Source: Vibrio sp. RE88 (GTDB taxonomy: Bacteria > Pseudomonadota > Gammaproteobacteria > Enterobacterales > Vibrionaceae). Taken from it: 64,000 nucleotides of DNA. The translations under genes and the position numbers were made by a program. Shown here piece after piece: positions 7,684 through 17,514 of this stretch; within the stretch, counting starts at the first letter, position 1; each line of letters opens with the position of its first letter. The notes beneath the pieces are model-generated. The model was not told where the DNA came from and did not search any database. It was given only the letters and a program-made list of their open reading frames with translations. The stretch lies in contig NZ_VTYQ01000005.1 of assembly GCF_013113835.1 (NCBI RefSeq), positions 124,001 to 188,000 of the forward strand. The letters are read 5' to 3'.

Positions 7684-9489
7684 TTAGTTACTTTTTACGT
7701 AAAAACGCTGTAGCTCTGTCAGACCTTGCATTAAAACTGGCAATGTCGGGTTTTCGTCTTTTAGACGCTGGTAATTACTGTCGTACAATTTGTAGTTACC
7801 AAACTTATCGATCACTGTGGTGTCTTTATTTGTGATTAATGCCAGCTCTCTTGTGTCGCCTGCAAGTATCCACTTTCTAGAGCGTTCATCAAACAGGTTT
7901 TGACCGCTGCTGAAATCTGATGGGTTAGAAGATACACCCAGCAGGTCTTGCAGAAGAGTCACAGATAAATCAAGGTGGCTAGTGCGGTGATCGTATTTTC
8001 CGGCAACTTTGCCTGGCCAGTGGATAATCATTGGCACTTCAAGTTGGTAACGGCTGTAGTTACTGTTTGAGCCCCAGCTATTGGTCTTAGTTTCGTTAAA
8101 CTCAGTACCGTGGTTTGACGTGATGACAACAACTGTTGAGTCACCAATATCCAGTTCTTTGATCTTCTCGAACAGCACGCCTAGTTCTTCATCGGCGTTG
8201 TTCACAGACGTGTGGTAGCCCTGTTTCAAGGTTTCTAACGTAGACGTGTTGTCGCCTGCGTCGTTATAGGCGCTAAAGTTATCGACTGTCGTGAGTTCAA
8301 TAAAGCTAAACCAAGGTTGCTTCTTCTGCTGAGACACCCACGTTGCCCAAGCATTAATGGCTTGAGTATCAGGCGATGTGCTGTCATTAAAGGCAATACC
8401 AGTAAAGTTCAGACCACGGAAGACGGTTTCACCATAAAGCGTATCGTCGAAGTTATCGCCACTGAACAGGCCAAAATTGTAGTCTTTATCGAGCAGAGTA
8501 TCGAGCAAAATTGGACGAGAACCCTGAGTTTTGATGCTGCTGACATAGCTACTTGGCAGGCCATAGAACAAACCAAATACACCAAAAGTATCGTTGCTCG
8601 AACTGTAGTGATTCGCAAAGTTGAGGTTTTGTGAGGCAAACTCGGCTGCATTTGGCATCAACTGAGGCGTCAGGACATCACCACGTAGGTTATTGACGCT
8701 GACAACCAGAACATTGAGTGGGTTCGCTCGACGGTTGAATTCAAGCTTTTCAAGAGGGTAGCGAACCAAATCTGTGTTAGCTTCACTCTCTTTCAGACGT
8801 TGAAGGTATTCTTCTCTATCCAATAAACCATGACGCTCCATAAAGGACTTCGCCGTCATTGGGTACGAAAGAGGGAAGTTGGCTTTTTGCGCCGTAATTG
8901 GGTTGTAGAAATAAGCATCAGCCCAGACGTAAATCAAATGGCTGGTAATAAAGCTGACAAAGAATAACGCGGCGATTGGACGACCGACATGTTTGTGAGA
9001 CAGACGACGTTGCTTACGCCACACCCACTCTGATAGCGCCAGTTGCAATAGGAATATCAGTGGAAGTACAACAAACAGGTGCTGTAGATCTATGCTGATC
9101 GAACTGCCTTCCTCACTGAACAACACTTCCCACACAACAGGCGTGAGGTGGAGGTTAATTTTTTGATAGGCTTGAGTATCAATCAGAAGCACCGTCAATC
9201 CGACGGTGGCAAAGCAAACCGCCACTAAGCGAAACAGCTTGCGTGACGGTATCAAGAAGGTTAGCGGAAACAGAACCAGCAGGTAGAGTGCAAAAACGAG
9301 GAAACCGAAATGCCCAACCCAAGAAACGGCCAGGTAGAATTGTCCTAAAAGGGTGTCGGGCCAGGGAGACTGAGTGATATAACGGGTACCAATTAACATG
9401 GCCGCTATGATGTTGAAAAAGGCAAACCAATGCCCCCAACCCACTAAACGCGATACGCGCTCGCCGTATGTATTTCCGTTATCTACCAT
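7684..9489 (-). CDS. yejM: YejM/LapC inner-membrane sulfatase-fold regulator of LPS synthesis
   Basis: A 601-residue inner-membrane protein with an N-terminal block of five predicted membrane helices (DUF3413 region, about 15-190) and a periplasmic C-terminal alkaline-phosphatase/sulfatase-fold domain (about 250-590). In E. coli the equivalent protein (YejM, PbgA or LapC) binds LPS on the periplasmic side and controls LpxC degradation through LapB. The catalytic metal ligands of true sulfatases are only partly kept: VVSVNNLRGD appears where hydrolases have a D-D-x-R pattern, which fits a regulatory, non-enzymatic role. Gene order yejK, yejL, yejM with yejK divergent is the conserved arrangement. 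yejL lies 27 bp upstream, so the two are probably one transcript. Confidence 0.92.
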   Translation of the reverse strand: MVDNGNTYGERVSRLVGWGHWFAFFNIIAAMLIGTRYITQSPWPDTLLGQFYLAVSWVGHFGFLVFALYLLVLFPLTFLIPSRKLFRLVAVCFATVGLTVLLIDTQAYQKINLHLTPVVWEVLFSEEGSSISIDLQHLFVVLPLIFLLQLALSEWVWRKQRRLSHKHVGRPIAALFFVSFITSHLIYVWADAYFYNPITAQKANFPLSYPMTAKSFMERHGLLDREEYLQRLKESEANTDLVRYPLEKLEFNRRANPLNVLVVSVNNLRGDVLTPQLMPNAAEFASQNLNFANHYSSSNDTFGVFGLFYGLPSSYVSSIKTQGSRPILLDTLLDKDYNFGLFSGDNFDDTLYGETVFRGLNFTGIAFNDSTSPDTQAINAWATWVSQQKKQPWFSFIELTTVDNFSAYNDAGDNTSTLETLKQGYHTSVNNADEELGVLFEKIKELDIGDSTVVVITSNHGTEFNETKTNSWGSNSNYSRYQLEVPMIIHWPGKVAGKYDHRTSHLDLSVTLLQDLLGVSSNPSDFSSGQNLFDERSRKWILAGDTRELALITNKDTTVIDKFGNYKLYDSNYQRLKDENPTLPVLMQGLTELQRFYVKSN

Positions 9490-9516
9490 GTATTGTTCTA
9501 TTGTCCGTTTATTTTT

Positions 9517-9741
9517 CTAGTGAGTGTTTTCTTCAATAGAAGACAACAGCGCCTGAGCAAATTTTTCAGCAAGTGCTTTACGTTGTGAAGCATTAACGTT
9601 TTGATTTAAGACATTGGTAGCGATATTTCCCGCAATCATCAAAGATAATTCAGGACCCGCACCGTGTTTGTCTAACACTGCAGCCACTTCTGATAGAATA
9701 GCTTCAACTTTGTCGTCGCTGTATTTAGATGTAATCGGCAT
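9517..9741 (-). CDS. yejL: YejL family protein (DUF1414)
   Basis: A 74-residue soluble protein. The [16 protein letters not shown] start and the helical pattern with [11 protein letters not shown] and NVLN match the YejL/DUF1414 family, whose members are small helical proteins of unknown function always found upstream of yejM. It is likely co-transcribed with yejM and shares an 85-bp divergent promoter region with yejK. Confidence 0.92.
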   Translation of the reverse strand: MPITSKYSDDKVEAILSEVAAVLDKHGAGPELSLMIAGNIATNVLNQNVNASQRKALAEKFAQALLSSIEENTH

Positions 9742-9826
9742 AAAGACTCTAATGGTGATAGTAAAGCGGCTTATGATAACCTACAATGCGTCGCAACTGA
9801 AACCTACACGACGATAAAAATTCATC

Positions 9827-10828
9827 ATGAGTCTTCATCTTTCAAACGTTATCTTACACCAGCTACGAAAAAACGATTCAGACGAACTTGTTGTTAACTT
9901 CCGAGCTGACTCTCTGGCTAATGACGCATCGACTGAAAACCTAGTGGCTGAGCTTCATCGTGTCTTTAATTCTAAAGCTGGCAAAGGGTTTGGCTCATTC
10001 AAATCTGACAGCGAATTCCAGAACTGGTTGCATGAACTTCGTAAAGGTGAGAGAAGTTTCTATGATTTCTCACAAGAAAGTGCAAACCGTCTGAAAGATG
10101 AGTTAAGTAAGTACCCGTTTGCTGATGAAGGTATTCTGGTCATTGCAGAGTATCAGTCTCTGGCGACAGATTACCTGTTTGTTGCCATCATTCCTTCAAA
10201 TGAAAGCCTAAAAGTGACAGAAGGTCTCGAAATTAGTGCGACCGATTATCTTGACCTGAGCAAAATGGATATCGCAGCGCGTATCGACCTGACCAGTTAC
10301 GAGACGGACAAAGAGTCAAATCGCTACCTTGCCTATATTAAAGGTCGAGTAGGGCGCAAAGTCGCTGACTTTTTCCTTGATTTCTTGCAGGCCGAAGTTG
10401 GGCTGGATACCAAGCAACAGAACCAAGTTCTGATGCAGGCGGTTGAAGACTTTTGTACAGACTCTAAGTTAGAGAAAGATGAAGCCATCAGTTACAAAAA
10501 GCAGGTCGCGGACTACTGTAACGAGCAGATCAAAAGTGGTGATGAAGTTCAGGTTCGTGAGCTATCGGGTGAGTTGCCTCCTTCTCAAGATGGCACTAGC
10601 TTCCTTGATTACACTCAGGAGCAAGGCTACGAGTTAGAAGAGAGCTTCCCTGGTGACAGAACAGCTGTACGCAAACTGACTAAATATGTTGGTGCAGGCG
10701 GTGGCTTAACGATTAACTTTGATAGCCTGTTGCTTGGCGAGCGTATTTTCTATGATCCGGAAACCGACACCCTGACGATCAAAGGTACGCCACCAAACCT
10801 ACGTGATCAGTTAACACGTAACCGCTAA
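9827..10828 (+). CDS. yejK: nucleoid-associated protein YejK (NdpA)
   Basis: A 333-residue cytoplasmic protein of the 37-kDa nucleoid-associated family. The N-terminus (SLHLSNVILHQLRKN) and the conserved YIKGRVGRKVADFFLDFL segment near 168-187 identify it, and its length equals that of E. coli YejK (335). It is thought to associate with DNA, but its exact role is not established. Divergent from yejL-yejM. No clear terminator follows; the next gene starts 110 bp downstream on the same strand. Confidence 0.93.
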   Translation: MSLHLSNVILHQLRKNDSDELVVNFRADSLANDASTENLVAELHRVFNSKAGKGFGSFKSDSEFQNWLHELRKGERSFYDFSQESANRLKDELSKYPFADEGILVIAEYQSLATDYLFVAIIPSNESLKVTEGLEISATDYLDLSKMDIAARIDLTSYETDKESNRYLAYIKGRVGRKVADFFLDFLQAEVGLDTKQQNQVLMQAVEDFCTDSKLEKDEAISYKKQVADYCNEQIKSGDEVQVRELSGELPPSQDGTSFLDYTQEQGYELEESFPGDRTAVRKLTKYVGAGGGLTINFDSLLLGERIFYDPETDTLTIKGTPPNLRDQLTRNR

Positions 10829-10937
10829 TTCCTCACTAAATCAGGACTAAGTCGAAGAAATATGCACTTAGTCCTACTAATCTTAAACTTTGCGTATATG
10901 CTTGTAATTATGGAATTTATTCAAATACGAGCATGAC

Positions 10938-12170
10938 ATGGAACGCAAAGCGCTCAAGCTGAGCTGGCTGATTATTGTTGTCTGGATGATAGGGACAACG
11001 GTCTTGTCTTTGAGCTATCGCTCAAACATAGCGACAATGAGTCAGGTTGGGGAATTGAGTAATAGCATAGATGAACTCAAGTATTCTTTGTTTCAGGAGC
11101 CTGCCTACAGGGCTGAGTTGACGGATGACCAGTCTCTCAACTTACAGCTTATCTACGCCCTGCGCCTCCAAATAGAAGCGACTTACGAGCAGAGCTGGCT
11201 GACGCCAGATATCAACCAACTGCTTTACACCACTGATCGATTTATAGAGCAGACCAAAGTTTTCCTTGATAACGAACTCGCCTTAATTTCATTGGTGGAT
11301 CAAGTTCAGTTTGTTCGCGCAAAATACCAAGATAACAAGGACTTGATGGCACATTATTATCACTTGAGTGCGAATGTCTTAGAAGCCTTGTTCAGTTCCA
11401 ACAAATCTAATCCTCAGGTATTCCGTGAGCTTGATCAGCTGTACGTGGAATCTGAAGCGCTTCCAGCGCTGCAAAAGCAAGACCTTCAGCAGTTGTTGTC
11501 ACAAACGTCAGCTGTGTTGGGTGGCTATGCGCAAGGAAGCTATGTCATCGAAAAAATGATGACACATACCATCCACACGCAAATCAATGTCGTAGAAATG
11601 CAATACCAGTCACAGCAGCGTAACCTTGTCATTATCGGTGTCATCTTTAGTGGGGTTTGTTTGCTAGCGATGATACTTATTGTTTATCGATTTACAGGAG
11701 TCCAACGTATGGTTGAACGTTCAGAAAAAGTTGCAGACAACTCTCATAGAGAAGTTCAATCTATAGTTGAAACAACTAAAGAATCGGCGCCCTTAGTTAC
11801 CGGTGTGGCCGCATTGGATGATGGGCCAGAAATTGATTTGGATGGGATGCTGGAATCGTTAGGTAATGATTACGAATCAGTTTGTATGCTGCTACAGGTA
11901 TTTGTTGATGATCATACTGGTGATGCTGAGAGTATCATTAAGTTACTTAATGAATCCCCAGAAGAGGCGCTGCGCAAGGCTCACAGCCTAAAGGGAGTGG
12001 GCGGTAATTTAGGAGCACTAAAGCTTCGTGAATCAGCAGGTAAGGTCGAGCAGGCGATCAAAGATGACATCAATTCTGTTGCCGATCTGCTTGATGAACT
12101 GAAAGTACGTTTAGATAAAGCCATTCTCGAAGCGCAGACGTTTCTTAAGGAACAAAATGCCAACGGTTGA
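10938..12170 (+). CDS. membrane-anchored Hpt phosphotransfer protein
   Basis: A 410-residue protein with two membrane helices (about 9-27 and 229-250) flanking a 200-residue, mostly helical periplasmic region, then a short linker and a C-terminal Hpt domain (about 300-405). The Hpt phospho-acceptor is in KAHSLKGVGGNLGA (His 349), followed by the expected lysine and glycines. There is no kinase, HAMP or receiver domain. It therefore looks like the sensor end of a hybrid kinase with the kinase missing, able to shuttle phosphate between other proteins, perhaps in response to a periplasmic signal. No cognate kinase is beside it. Partners and signal are unknown. Followed by a strong terminator. 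Confidence 0.85.
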   Translation: MERKALKLSWLIIVVWMIGTTVLSLSYRSNIATMSQVGELSNSIDELKYSLFQEPAYRAELTDDQSLNLQLIYALRLQIEATYEQSWLTPDINQLLYTTDRFIEQTKVFLDNELALISLVDQVQFVRAKYQDNKDLMAHYYHLSANVLEALFSSNKSNPQVFRELDQLYVESEALPALQKQDLQQLLSQTSAVLGGYAQGSYVIEKMMTHTIHTQINVVEMQYQSQQRNLVIIGVIFSGVCLLAMILIVYRFTGVQRMVERSEKVADNSHREVQSIVETTKESAPLVTGVAALDDGPEIDLDGMLESLGNDYESVCMLLQVFVDDHTGDAESIIKLLNESPEEALRKAHSLKGVGGNLGALKLRESAGKVEQAIKDDINSVADLLDELKVRLDKAILEAQTFLKEQNANG

Positions 12171-12203
12171 TTGGTCCACAGTTAGCTTAAGTTGCGTATA
12201 ACC

Positions 12204-12237
12204 AAAACAGAGAGCCCAGTGCTCTCTGTTTTATTTT
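12204..12237. terminator. bidirectional terminator between Hpt gene and methyltransferase
   Basis: A 12-bp perfect stem AAAACAGAGAGC/GCTCTCTGTTTT with a 5-nt loop, T-rich on both strands. It overlaps the last codons of the convergent methyltransferase gene by two bases. Confidence 0.9.
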
Positions 12238-12833
12238 CTAAGTACCAGAGTAAAGTCAGCTTCAGAGTAGTCGTCAATCAAAGTGACATTAGGTGTCACT
12301 GTTTGGCAAAACTGCAACACCTCAAGCTTGTCATAGGCTTGCAATACCTCTTGTTCAGGAAAAGCTTCAATATTGAGAAGATTAAAGACGGTCACTTCTC
12401 TGCAAGCAGAGTACATACGTATGACCATCTCATTCAGGTAGTCTGGGTTTTTCGTTCGGTAATTCAGTGAGCCACTGGCGACGATGATGTCCATCTCCGG
12501 CAAAGTGGTTTGACTGATGTCGCCGAACTGAAATCGACATTGTGGTGAGCCTATCCTTTTTCTGGCTTGGCGGAGAAATGACCAGTGCTGATCGAGACCG
12601 AGATAAAACCCAGGACGTTGACGCTCTGACAGATAGTCATACAACTCTCCCAGCCCACAACCGAGATCCAAAACGCGCTTACCTTTGAAATCAACGTTTC
12701 GGGCCATAGTCTCAAAGCGCATTTGTTGCTCTTCGTGGCTGGACCAGCCTTGCACCTTATGGCTCGTTCCTTTCCAGCGCCGAACTCTTTCTTTATGGAA
12801 TAGGTAGATTTTCAAGCGATCGATGAGGTGCAT
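12231..12833 (-). CDS. class I SAM-dependent methyltransferase
   Basis: A 200-residue soluble protein with a Rossmann-type methyltransferase fold: motif I VLDLGCGLGELYDYL (about 54-68), an acidic residue ending strand 2 (GLDQHW), FGDISQ, and motif IV region MDIIVASGSLNY. The first 30 residues are basic (ERVRRWKGTSHK). The substrate cannot be deduced. Convergent with the Hpt gene and divergent from the VOC protein gene, so it is its own unit. Confidence 0.8.
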   Translation of the reverse strand: MHLIDRLKIYLFHKERVRRWKGTSHKVQGWSSHEEQQMRFETMARNVDFKGKRVLDLGCGLGELYDYLSERQRPGFYLGLDQHWSFLRQARKRIGSPQCRFQFGDISQTTLPEMDIIVASGSLNYRTKNPDYLNEMVIRMYSACREVTVFNLLNIEAFPEQEVLQAYDKLEVLQFCQTVTPNVTLIDDYSEADFTLVLRK

Positions 12834-13050
12834 AATGGTCGGAAAACAAAGAGTGATAGGTCCAGATTACCCGTTTTCAGTGTTGGCGCAAGCGAGTATT
12901 TTCTCTGTCTTCTTCCAATCGAATTAAACTTAAAAAAGTGCTTTACCTAAAGTTAACTTGAGGAATTAGAGTTAAATCAGTGGAGACAAGATTAGGCGAT
13001 AAGGCGCTGATTCTTATATTAACTATCTATTTACTCAAAAGGACTGAATT

Positions 13051-13479
13051 ATGAAAAGCTACGTTGAGCATGCAAATATTGGTGTTGTTAATCCAAGTAA
13101 AACGGTGAAATTTCTCACTACCGCTTTGCCTGAATGGTGGATCCGTGGTGGAGGTGAGTACGAGAACGCTCAGGGTGAGACTATTCAATGGTGTCACGTT
13201 GGCGATGAAAACTCTTACATAGCACTTTCTTCTACAGGAAAGGGAGAGGCACCGGATTGGCAAACGCGCTTCACCGGGGTTAGGCATGTTGGAATCGTGG
13301 TTACCGATCTAGATGCGATGGAAGCAAGATTAGCTAAGCAAGGTTACTTTGTTGATCATCGAGGAGACGAACACCCTCATCGCAAGAACGCCTATTATAT
13401 GGATGATCACAATCTGCAATTTGAGTTCATTGAATACCTATCAGAGCGTTCTGACCAGAAGAATGATTACTCCTTATAG
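13051..13479 (+). CDS. VOC (glyoxalase/bleomycin-resistance fold) family protein
   Basis: A 142-residue protein with paired beta-alpha-beta-beta-beta modules of the vicinal-oxygen-chelate fold: VEHANIGVVNPSKTVKFL at the start, RHVGIVVTDLDAMEARL in the second module, and a final strand with LQFEFIEYL. The His and Glu positions at the module starts and ends could bind metal, but the set is not complete enough to name an enzyme. AAAGGA lies 7 bp upstream of the ATG. Single-gene unit with a strong terminator. Function unknown. Confidence 0.75.
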   Translation: MKSYVEHANIGVVNPSKTVKFLTTALPEWWIRGGGEYENAQGETIQWCHVGDENSYIALSSTGKGEAPDWQTRFTGVRHVGIVVTDLDAMEARLAKQGYFVDHRGDEHPHRKNAYYMDDHNLQFEFIEYLSERSDQKNDYSL

Positions 13480-13486
13480 AGTCAAT

Positions 13487-13516
13487 AAAAAAGCGCCGTT
13501 TAGGCGCTTTTTTTTT
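13487..13516. terminator. bidirectional terminator between VOC gene and nhaC
   Basis: AAAAAGCGCC/GGCGCTTTTT-type stem with loop GTTTA, with long T-run on the plus strand and A-run giving T on the minus strand. Confidence 0.9.
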
Positions 13517-13526
13517 GGTTTATCTG

Positions 13527-14960
13527 TTAAGCGGTTTGTTTGCTTAACTCTGGGCTTTCTTCTGTGTTTGCAGGAGCAGTCGGTTCACACTTATCGACAA
13601 ACCAGCCCATGTACGAGGTAATAATCGTCACCAAAATACACACAAAGCTTAGCCACATAAATGGCGCGTATGAAAGCGTGGCAACACCTAAGATGCTTGC
13701 CATATAGATACCGTTGTCGCTCCACGGGACCATGCCTGATGTCAGCGTACCGCCGAATTCGGCATTTCGTGACAGGTTCTTACGCTTGTAGCCAAGACGA
13801 TCGTAGTTTTTCGCACAGATCTTCGGAGTAAGGATCAGGGAAACATACATCGCTGAGCCAAACACGTTGCCGAGGAAAGCGGTACCAATCGTACTGGTTG
13901 CCAGTGAACCTGAGCTCTGGACACGACGCTCAAACAGCTTGGCGATGGTTTCCAATACGCCGACTTTATCCAATAGACCACCAAAGCCCAGACCAAAGAC
14001 GATCACAGCGACAGAACCTAGCATAGAAGACATACCGCCACGGTTGAGAATAGAGTCGATAAACCCAACGCCAGACTCGATATGGAACGGAGCCCATGCG
14101 GTGTTAAATGCCTGAAGGAAGTCAACATCTTGAATCATCACTGCCCAGATAATCCCCAGTAGTGAACCAAAGCTGATCACTGGGAAAGACGGCATACGCA
14201 TCGCTAACAGACCAAGGACGATCATGACAGGGACAAACGAGTATGGCGTGATGTAGAACTGACTCTCCATAGCATCGATCACTGACTGCACTTGTGTCAT
14301 GTCAACATTGCCTGCGTAGTGGAAGCCAAATGCAGTAAACATGATGCCAGTGATGATGTAACTGATCAGAGCGATTGGTAACATGCCCTTGATGTGCTCA
14401 ACGACTTCAACGTTAGACATTGATGATGCCAAAATCACGGAATCCGAAAGTGGAGACATTTTATCGCCAAAGTAACAACCTGACAGGACAGCACCTGCTG
14501 TAATTGGTGCAGGTACACCTAGACCTTGGCCGATACCCATCATGGCAATACCAGCAGTACCCGCTGCGCCCCACGATGTCCCTGTTGCAAGCGCGGTCAG
14601 AGAACAGATGATCATGGTTGCCAACAGGAAGATAGACGGATGAATCGCTTTTAGACCGTAGTAAATGATGGTCGGAACAATACCACCTGAAATCCAGGTG
14701 CCGACCAAAGCGCCGACCGCAAGAAGAATTAAAACAGCACCTAGACCATTAGAAATGCCATTAAGTGCTGCTTTTTCTAAATCTTTATATTGGTGGCCGA
14801 GGCGAACACCAAGAATCATGATGACAAACCAGCCTATGTAGAGAGCCAGCTGAATAGGCAAATCCAATTGGGCTGTGAAAGAGAAAGCCATTAGCAAAAA
14901 CAAACCAAGCGCAACGATAACTTGCATCAGACTTGGTAAACGGGGAGTGAGTTGCGTCAT
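13527..14960 (-). CDS. nhaC: Na+/H+ antiporter of the NhaC family
   Basis: A 477-residue inner-membrane protein with about 11-12 hydrophobic helices. The signatures SLTALATGTSWGAAGT and AGAVLSGCYFGDKMSPLSDS are those of NhaC antiporters. Expected function is exchange of external H+ for internal Na+, important for a marine bacterium. The ATG at 14960 is preferred (AAGAGG 6 bp upstream); an in-frame ATG at 14990 has AGGAG only 3 bp away. Adjacent asd is divergent, as in other vibrios. Confidence 0.9.
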   Translation of the reverse strand: MTQLTPRLPSLMQVIVALGLFLLMAFSFTAQLDLPIQLALYIGWFVIMILGVRLGHQYKDLEKAALNGISNGLGAVLILLAVGALVGTWISGGIVPTIIYYGLKAIHPSIFLLATMIICSLTALATGTSWGAAGTAGIAMMGIGQGLGVPAPITAGAVLSGCYFGDKMSPLSDSVILASSMSNVEVVEHIKGMLPIALISYIITGIMFTAFGFHYAGNVDMTQVQSVIDAMESQFYITPYSFVPVMIVLGLLAMRMPSFPVISFGSLLGIIWAVMIQDVDFLQAFNTAWAPFHIESGVGFIDSILNRGGMSSMLGSVAVIVFGLGFGGLLDKVGVLETIAKLFERRVQSSGSLATSTIGTAFLGNVFGSAMYVSLILTPKICAKNYDRLGYKRKNLSRNAEFGGTLTSGMVPWSDNGIYMASILGVATLSYAPFMWLSFVCILVTIITSYMGWFVDKCEPTAPANTEESPELSKQTA

Positions 14961-15408
14961 GCAGAGCCTCTTATATGTGTTATATGCCATATGCTCCTAT
15001 GTGTATGGGGAAGGAACATATAGAGAGTGTTTACTCATTTGGGTACTCGATGCACTTTACATGACTCAGAATAATATTTCGAACAAATACAACTCCGATG
15101 TGATTTAAATCTATTGATGTATTTATTGGTAGTTAAATATATTAAATTTGGTTAAATTTAATGGTTTGAAATGAGTTGTTTTGTGAATAGTTTGTAGCAC
15201 GAAAATATCTCTTGTGTACATTAAATCGTATGTTTTGTTGTAATTCGGGATGGGTGAGCAAAGAAGAGGCAAAAAGCCATTTGGAGGAGATATTTAAAAA
15301 AAGGATGCAAAAGTTACAGAAATAAGTGAATTTTTCCTTGAGATTTTGTTGGGAAAATTGAAATATTGAGGAATTCCTTTTTTAAATATTGTACACGGAG
15401 AGTTGAGA
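14961..15408. other. AT-rich divergent spacer between nhaC and asd
   Basis: About 450 bp, strongly AT-rich, without a plausible gene. I looked for a lysine-type leader in front of asd and nhaC and did not find its conserved elements. Promoters for both genes must lie here but cannot be placed with confidence. Confidence 0.6.
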
Positions 15409-16524
15409 ATGAGAGTAGGTTTAGTCGGTTGGCGTGGCATGGTAGGTTCGGTGCTTATGCAGCGTATGGTAGAAGAAAAAGACTTCGACCTTATTGAGCC
15501 GGTATTTTACAGCACTTCTCAGGTAGGTATCCCTGCTCCAAACCTTGGTAAAGAAGCAGGTCTCCTACAAGATGCATTTGACATCGAAAGTTTAAAACAG
15601 CTTGATGCAGTGGTTACCTGTCAAGGGGGTAGCTATACAGAGAAAGTCTACCCAGCACTTCGTCAAGCGGGCTGGAAAGGTTACTGGATTGATGCAGCAT
15701 CCACGCTGCGTATGGCGCAAGACTCTATCATCACTCTTGACCCAGTTAACATGGCTCAGATTCAACAAGGCATCCATGGCGGCACCAATACGTTTGTTGG
15801 TGGTAACTGTACTGTGAGCTTGATGCTTATGGGCTTGGGTGGCCTGTTTGAAAAAGGCTTGGTTGAATGGACCAGTGCGATGACTTACCAAGCCGCATCT
15901 GGTGCGGGTGCGCAAAATATGCGTGAGCTGATCTCTCAAATGGGCGTTATCAACGACTCAGTAAGCTCAGAATTAGCAAACCCATCAAGCTCTATTCTTG
16001 ATATCGATAAAAAAGTGGCTGACACCATGCGCAGCGGTTCATTCCCAGCGGACAAGTTCGGTGTACCTCTGGCAGGCTCTCTCATCCCATGGATCGATGT
16101 GAAGCGCGACAATGGTCAGAGTAAAGAAGAGTGGAAAGCGGGCGTTGAAGCGAACAAGATTCTTGGCTTCCAAGATGCGCCTGTTCCAATTGATGGTACT
16201 TGTGTACGTATCGGTGCGATGCGTTGTCACTCTCAAGCACTGACGATCAAACTTAAACAGAATGTACCGATGGATGAGATCGAAGAGATGATTGCTACCC
16301 ATAATGATTGGGTGAAAGTGATTCCTAATGATCGCGACATCACAGCCGCAGAGCTAACGCCGGCGAAAGTGACGGGCACGCTGTCTATTCCTGTCGGTCG
16401 ACTACGCAAGATGGCGATGGGTGATGACTTCCTCAATGCCTTTACTGTGGGTGACCAACTGCTATGGGGGGCGGCAGAGCCACTGCGTCGTACACTACGC
16501 ATCATCCTTGCTGAGAAAGCGTAA
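15409..16524 (+). CDS. asd: aspartate-semialdehyde dehydrogenase
   Basis: A 371-residue cytoplasmic enzyme that reduces aspartyl phosphate to aspartate semialdehyde with NADPH, the branch point to lysine, diaminopimelate, threonine and methionine. Visible: N-terminal Rossmann motif [14 protein letters not shown], catalytic cysteine in [10 protein letters not shown] (about Cys 134), and the later His-containing segment [13 protein letters not shown]. The length and sequence match the gamma-proteobacterial type. The ATG at 15409 has GGAG 8 bp upstream; a TTG six bases earlier is less likely. Monocistronic with a strong terminator. Confidence 0.95.
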   Translation: MRVGLVGWRGMVGSVLMQRMVEEKDFDLIEPVFYSTSQVGIPAPNLGKEAGLLQDAFDIESLKQLDAVVTCQGGSYTEKVYPALRQAGWKGYWIDAASTLRMAQDSIITLDPVNMAQIQQGIHGGTNTFVGGNCTVSLMLMGLGGLFEKGLVEWTSAMTYQAASGAGAQNMRELISQMGVINDSVSSELANPSSSILDIDKKVADTMRSGSFPADKFGVPLAGSLIPWIDVKRDNGQSKEEWKAGVEANKILGFQDAPVPIDGTCVRIGAMRCHSQALTIKLKQNVPMDEIEEMIATHNDWVKVIPNDRDITAAELTPAKVTGTLSIPVGRLRKMAMGDDFLNAFTVGDQLLWGAAEPLRRTLRIILAEKA

Positions 16525-16567
16525 TTATCAAAGCGGGAATACCTTGAGGTTCCAGCTTGATGTAAAT

Positions 16568-16606
16568 AGAAAGGGTTGACGTTTGACGTCAACCCTTTCT
16601 TTTGTT
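16568..16606 (+). terminator. terminator after asd
   Basis: A perfect 14-bp stem, beginning AGAAAGGGTTGACG, with loop TTTGA and a T-rich tail; symmetric enough to serve the convergent K+ channel gene too. Confidence 0.9.
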
Positions 16607-16620
16607 TAGTTGCCTAGCTT

Positions 16621-17463
16621 CTAATCTTCTTCGACGATTATCCTTTGGTCAGGATCGGCCAACTCACTCCCGCAATGTTTGCAATGCATAGCGTCTGATT
16701 CGTGGCCTGACTTTGAGCAGTTAGGGCATTTGACCAAAGACTTGTGGGTGCGCATTTCTTGATTGAGCTCGGCGGTGATGATACCAGTTGGTACGGCCAG
16801 TATAGAGTAACCAAGCAACATAGTGATGGATGCCACGGCTTTGCCCAAATTGGTTTGAGGAACAAGATCGCCATATCCGACCGTCGTGATGGTGACGATC
16901 GCCCAATAGATACTTTTAGGGATGCTGGTAAAGCCGTTTTTTGGCCCTTCAATGACAAAGATCAGTGCGCCAAAGATGGTGACAAGGATGGCGACCGTAC
17001 TGAAGAAGATGAAAATCTTTCTTCTCGCCATGAGCAATGAACGCAACAGAATATTGGAGTCCTGCAGGTAACGCACCAACTTAAGTATGCGGAAGATTCG
17101 CATCACGCGCAGTAACCTGATGACACCCATGAATGACGCAGACGGGAAGAAAAAGGCTAGGTATGTTGGCAGAATGGCTAACAGATCGACGACACCATAG
17201 AAGCTTTTTGCATACGCCACGGGTTTTGGAGAACAATACAGGCGCAGCAGGTACTCAATGGTGAAGAGCGCGGTAAATGTGTATTCCAAGTAACGTAGTT
17301 CGGTTCGCCATTGGGAGGCAACCGCTGGAATGGATTCCAGAACCAGCACCAATAATGATGAAAGAATCGCAATAATTAATGCGATATCAAAGACACGACC
17401 GGCCTTCGTATGCGTGCCAAAAATAATGATATAGAGATGGTGTTTCAGGGATTTGCGTGGCAT
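16621..17463 (-). CDS. voltage-gated-type K+ channel with C-terminal zinc ribbon
   Basis: A 280-residue inner-membrane protein with six predicted helices: S1-S3 (about 23-45, 58-75, 85-105), a positively charged S4 (RLLRVMRIFRILKLVRYL, about 115-132), S5, the pore loop with the K+ selectivity filter TITTVGYGD (about 192-200) and S6. After S6 there is a cytoplasmic tail with two CxxC pairs (CPNC and CKHC), a short zinc ribbon. Expected role is K+ conductance and membrane potential control. It follows ychE on the same strand after 51 bp and may be co-transcribed. The zinc ribbon is less usual and may be a gating or assembly element. Confidence 0.88.
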   Translation of the reverse strand: MPRKSLKHHLYIIIFGTHTKAGRVFDIALIIAILSSLLVLVLESIPAVASQWRTELRYLEYTFTALFTIEYLLRLYCSPKPVAYAKSFYGVVDLLAILPTYLAFFFPSASFMGVIRLLRVMRIFRILKLVRYLQDSNILLRSLLMARRKIFIFFSTVAILVTIFGALIFVIEGPKNGFTSIPKSIYWAIVTITTVGYGDLVPQTNLGKAVASITMLLGYSILAVPTGIITAELNQEMRTHKSLVKCPNCSKSGHESDAMHCKHCGSELADPDQRIIVEED

Positions 17464-17514
17464 GACTGTGCTACCTTTTAATCGATAGCACTAATCATAC
17501 CTGCAACATTCTTG

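Noticed and set aside
14961..15408. lysine riboswitch ahead of asd or nhaC
   Set aside because: Conserved L-box elements were sought on both strands and not found.
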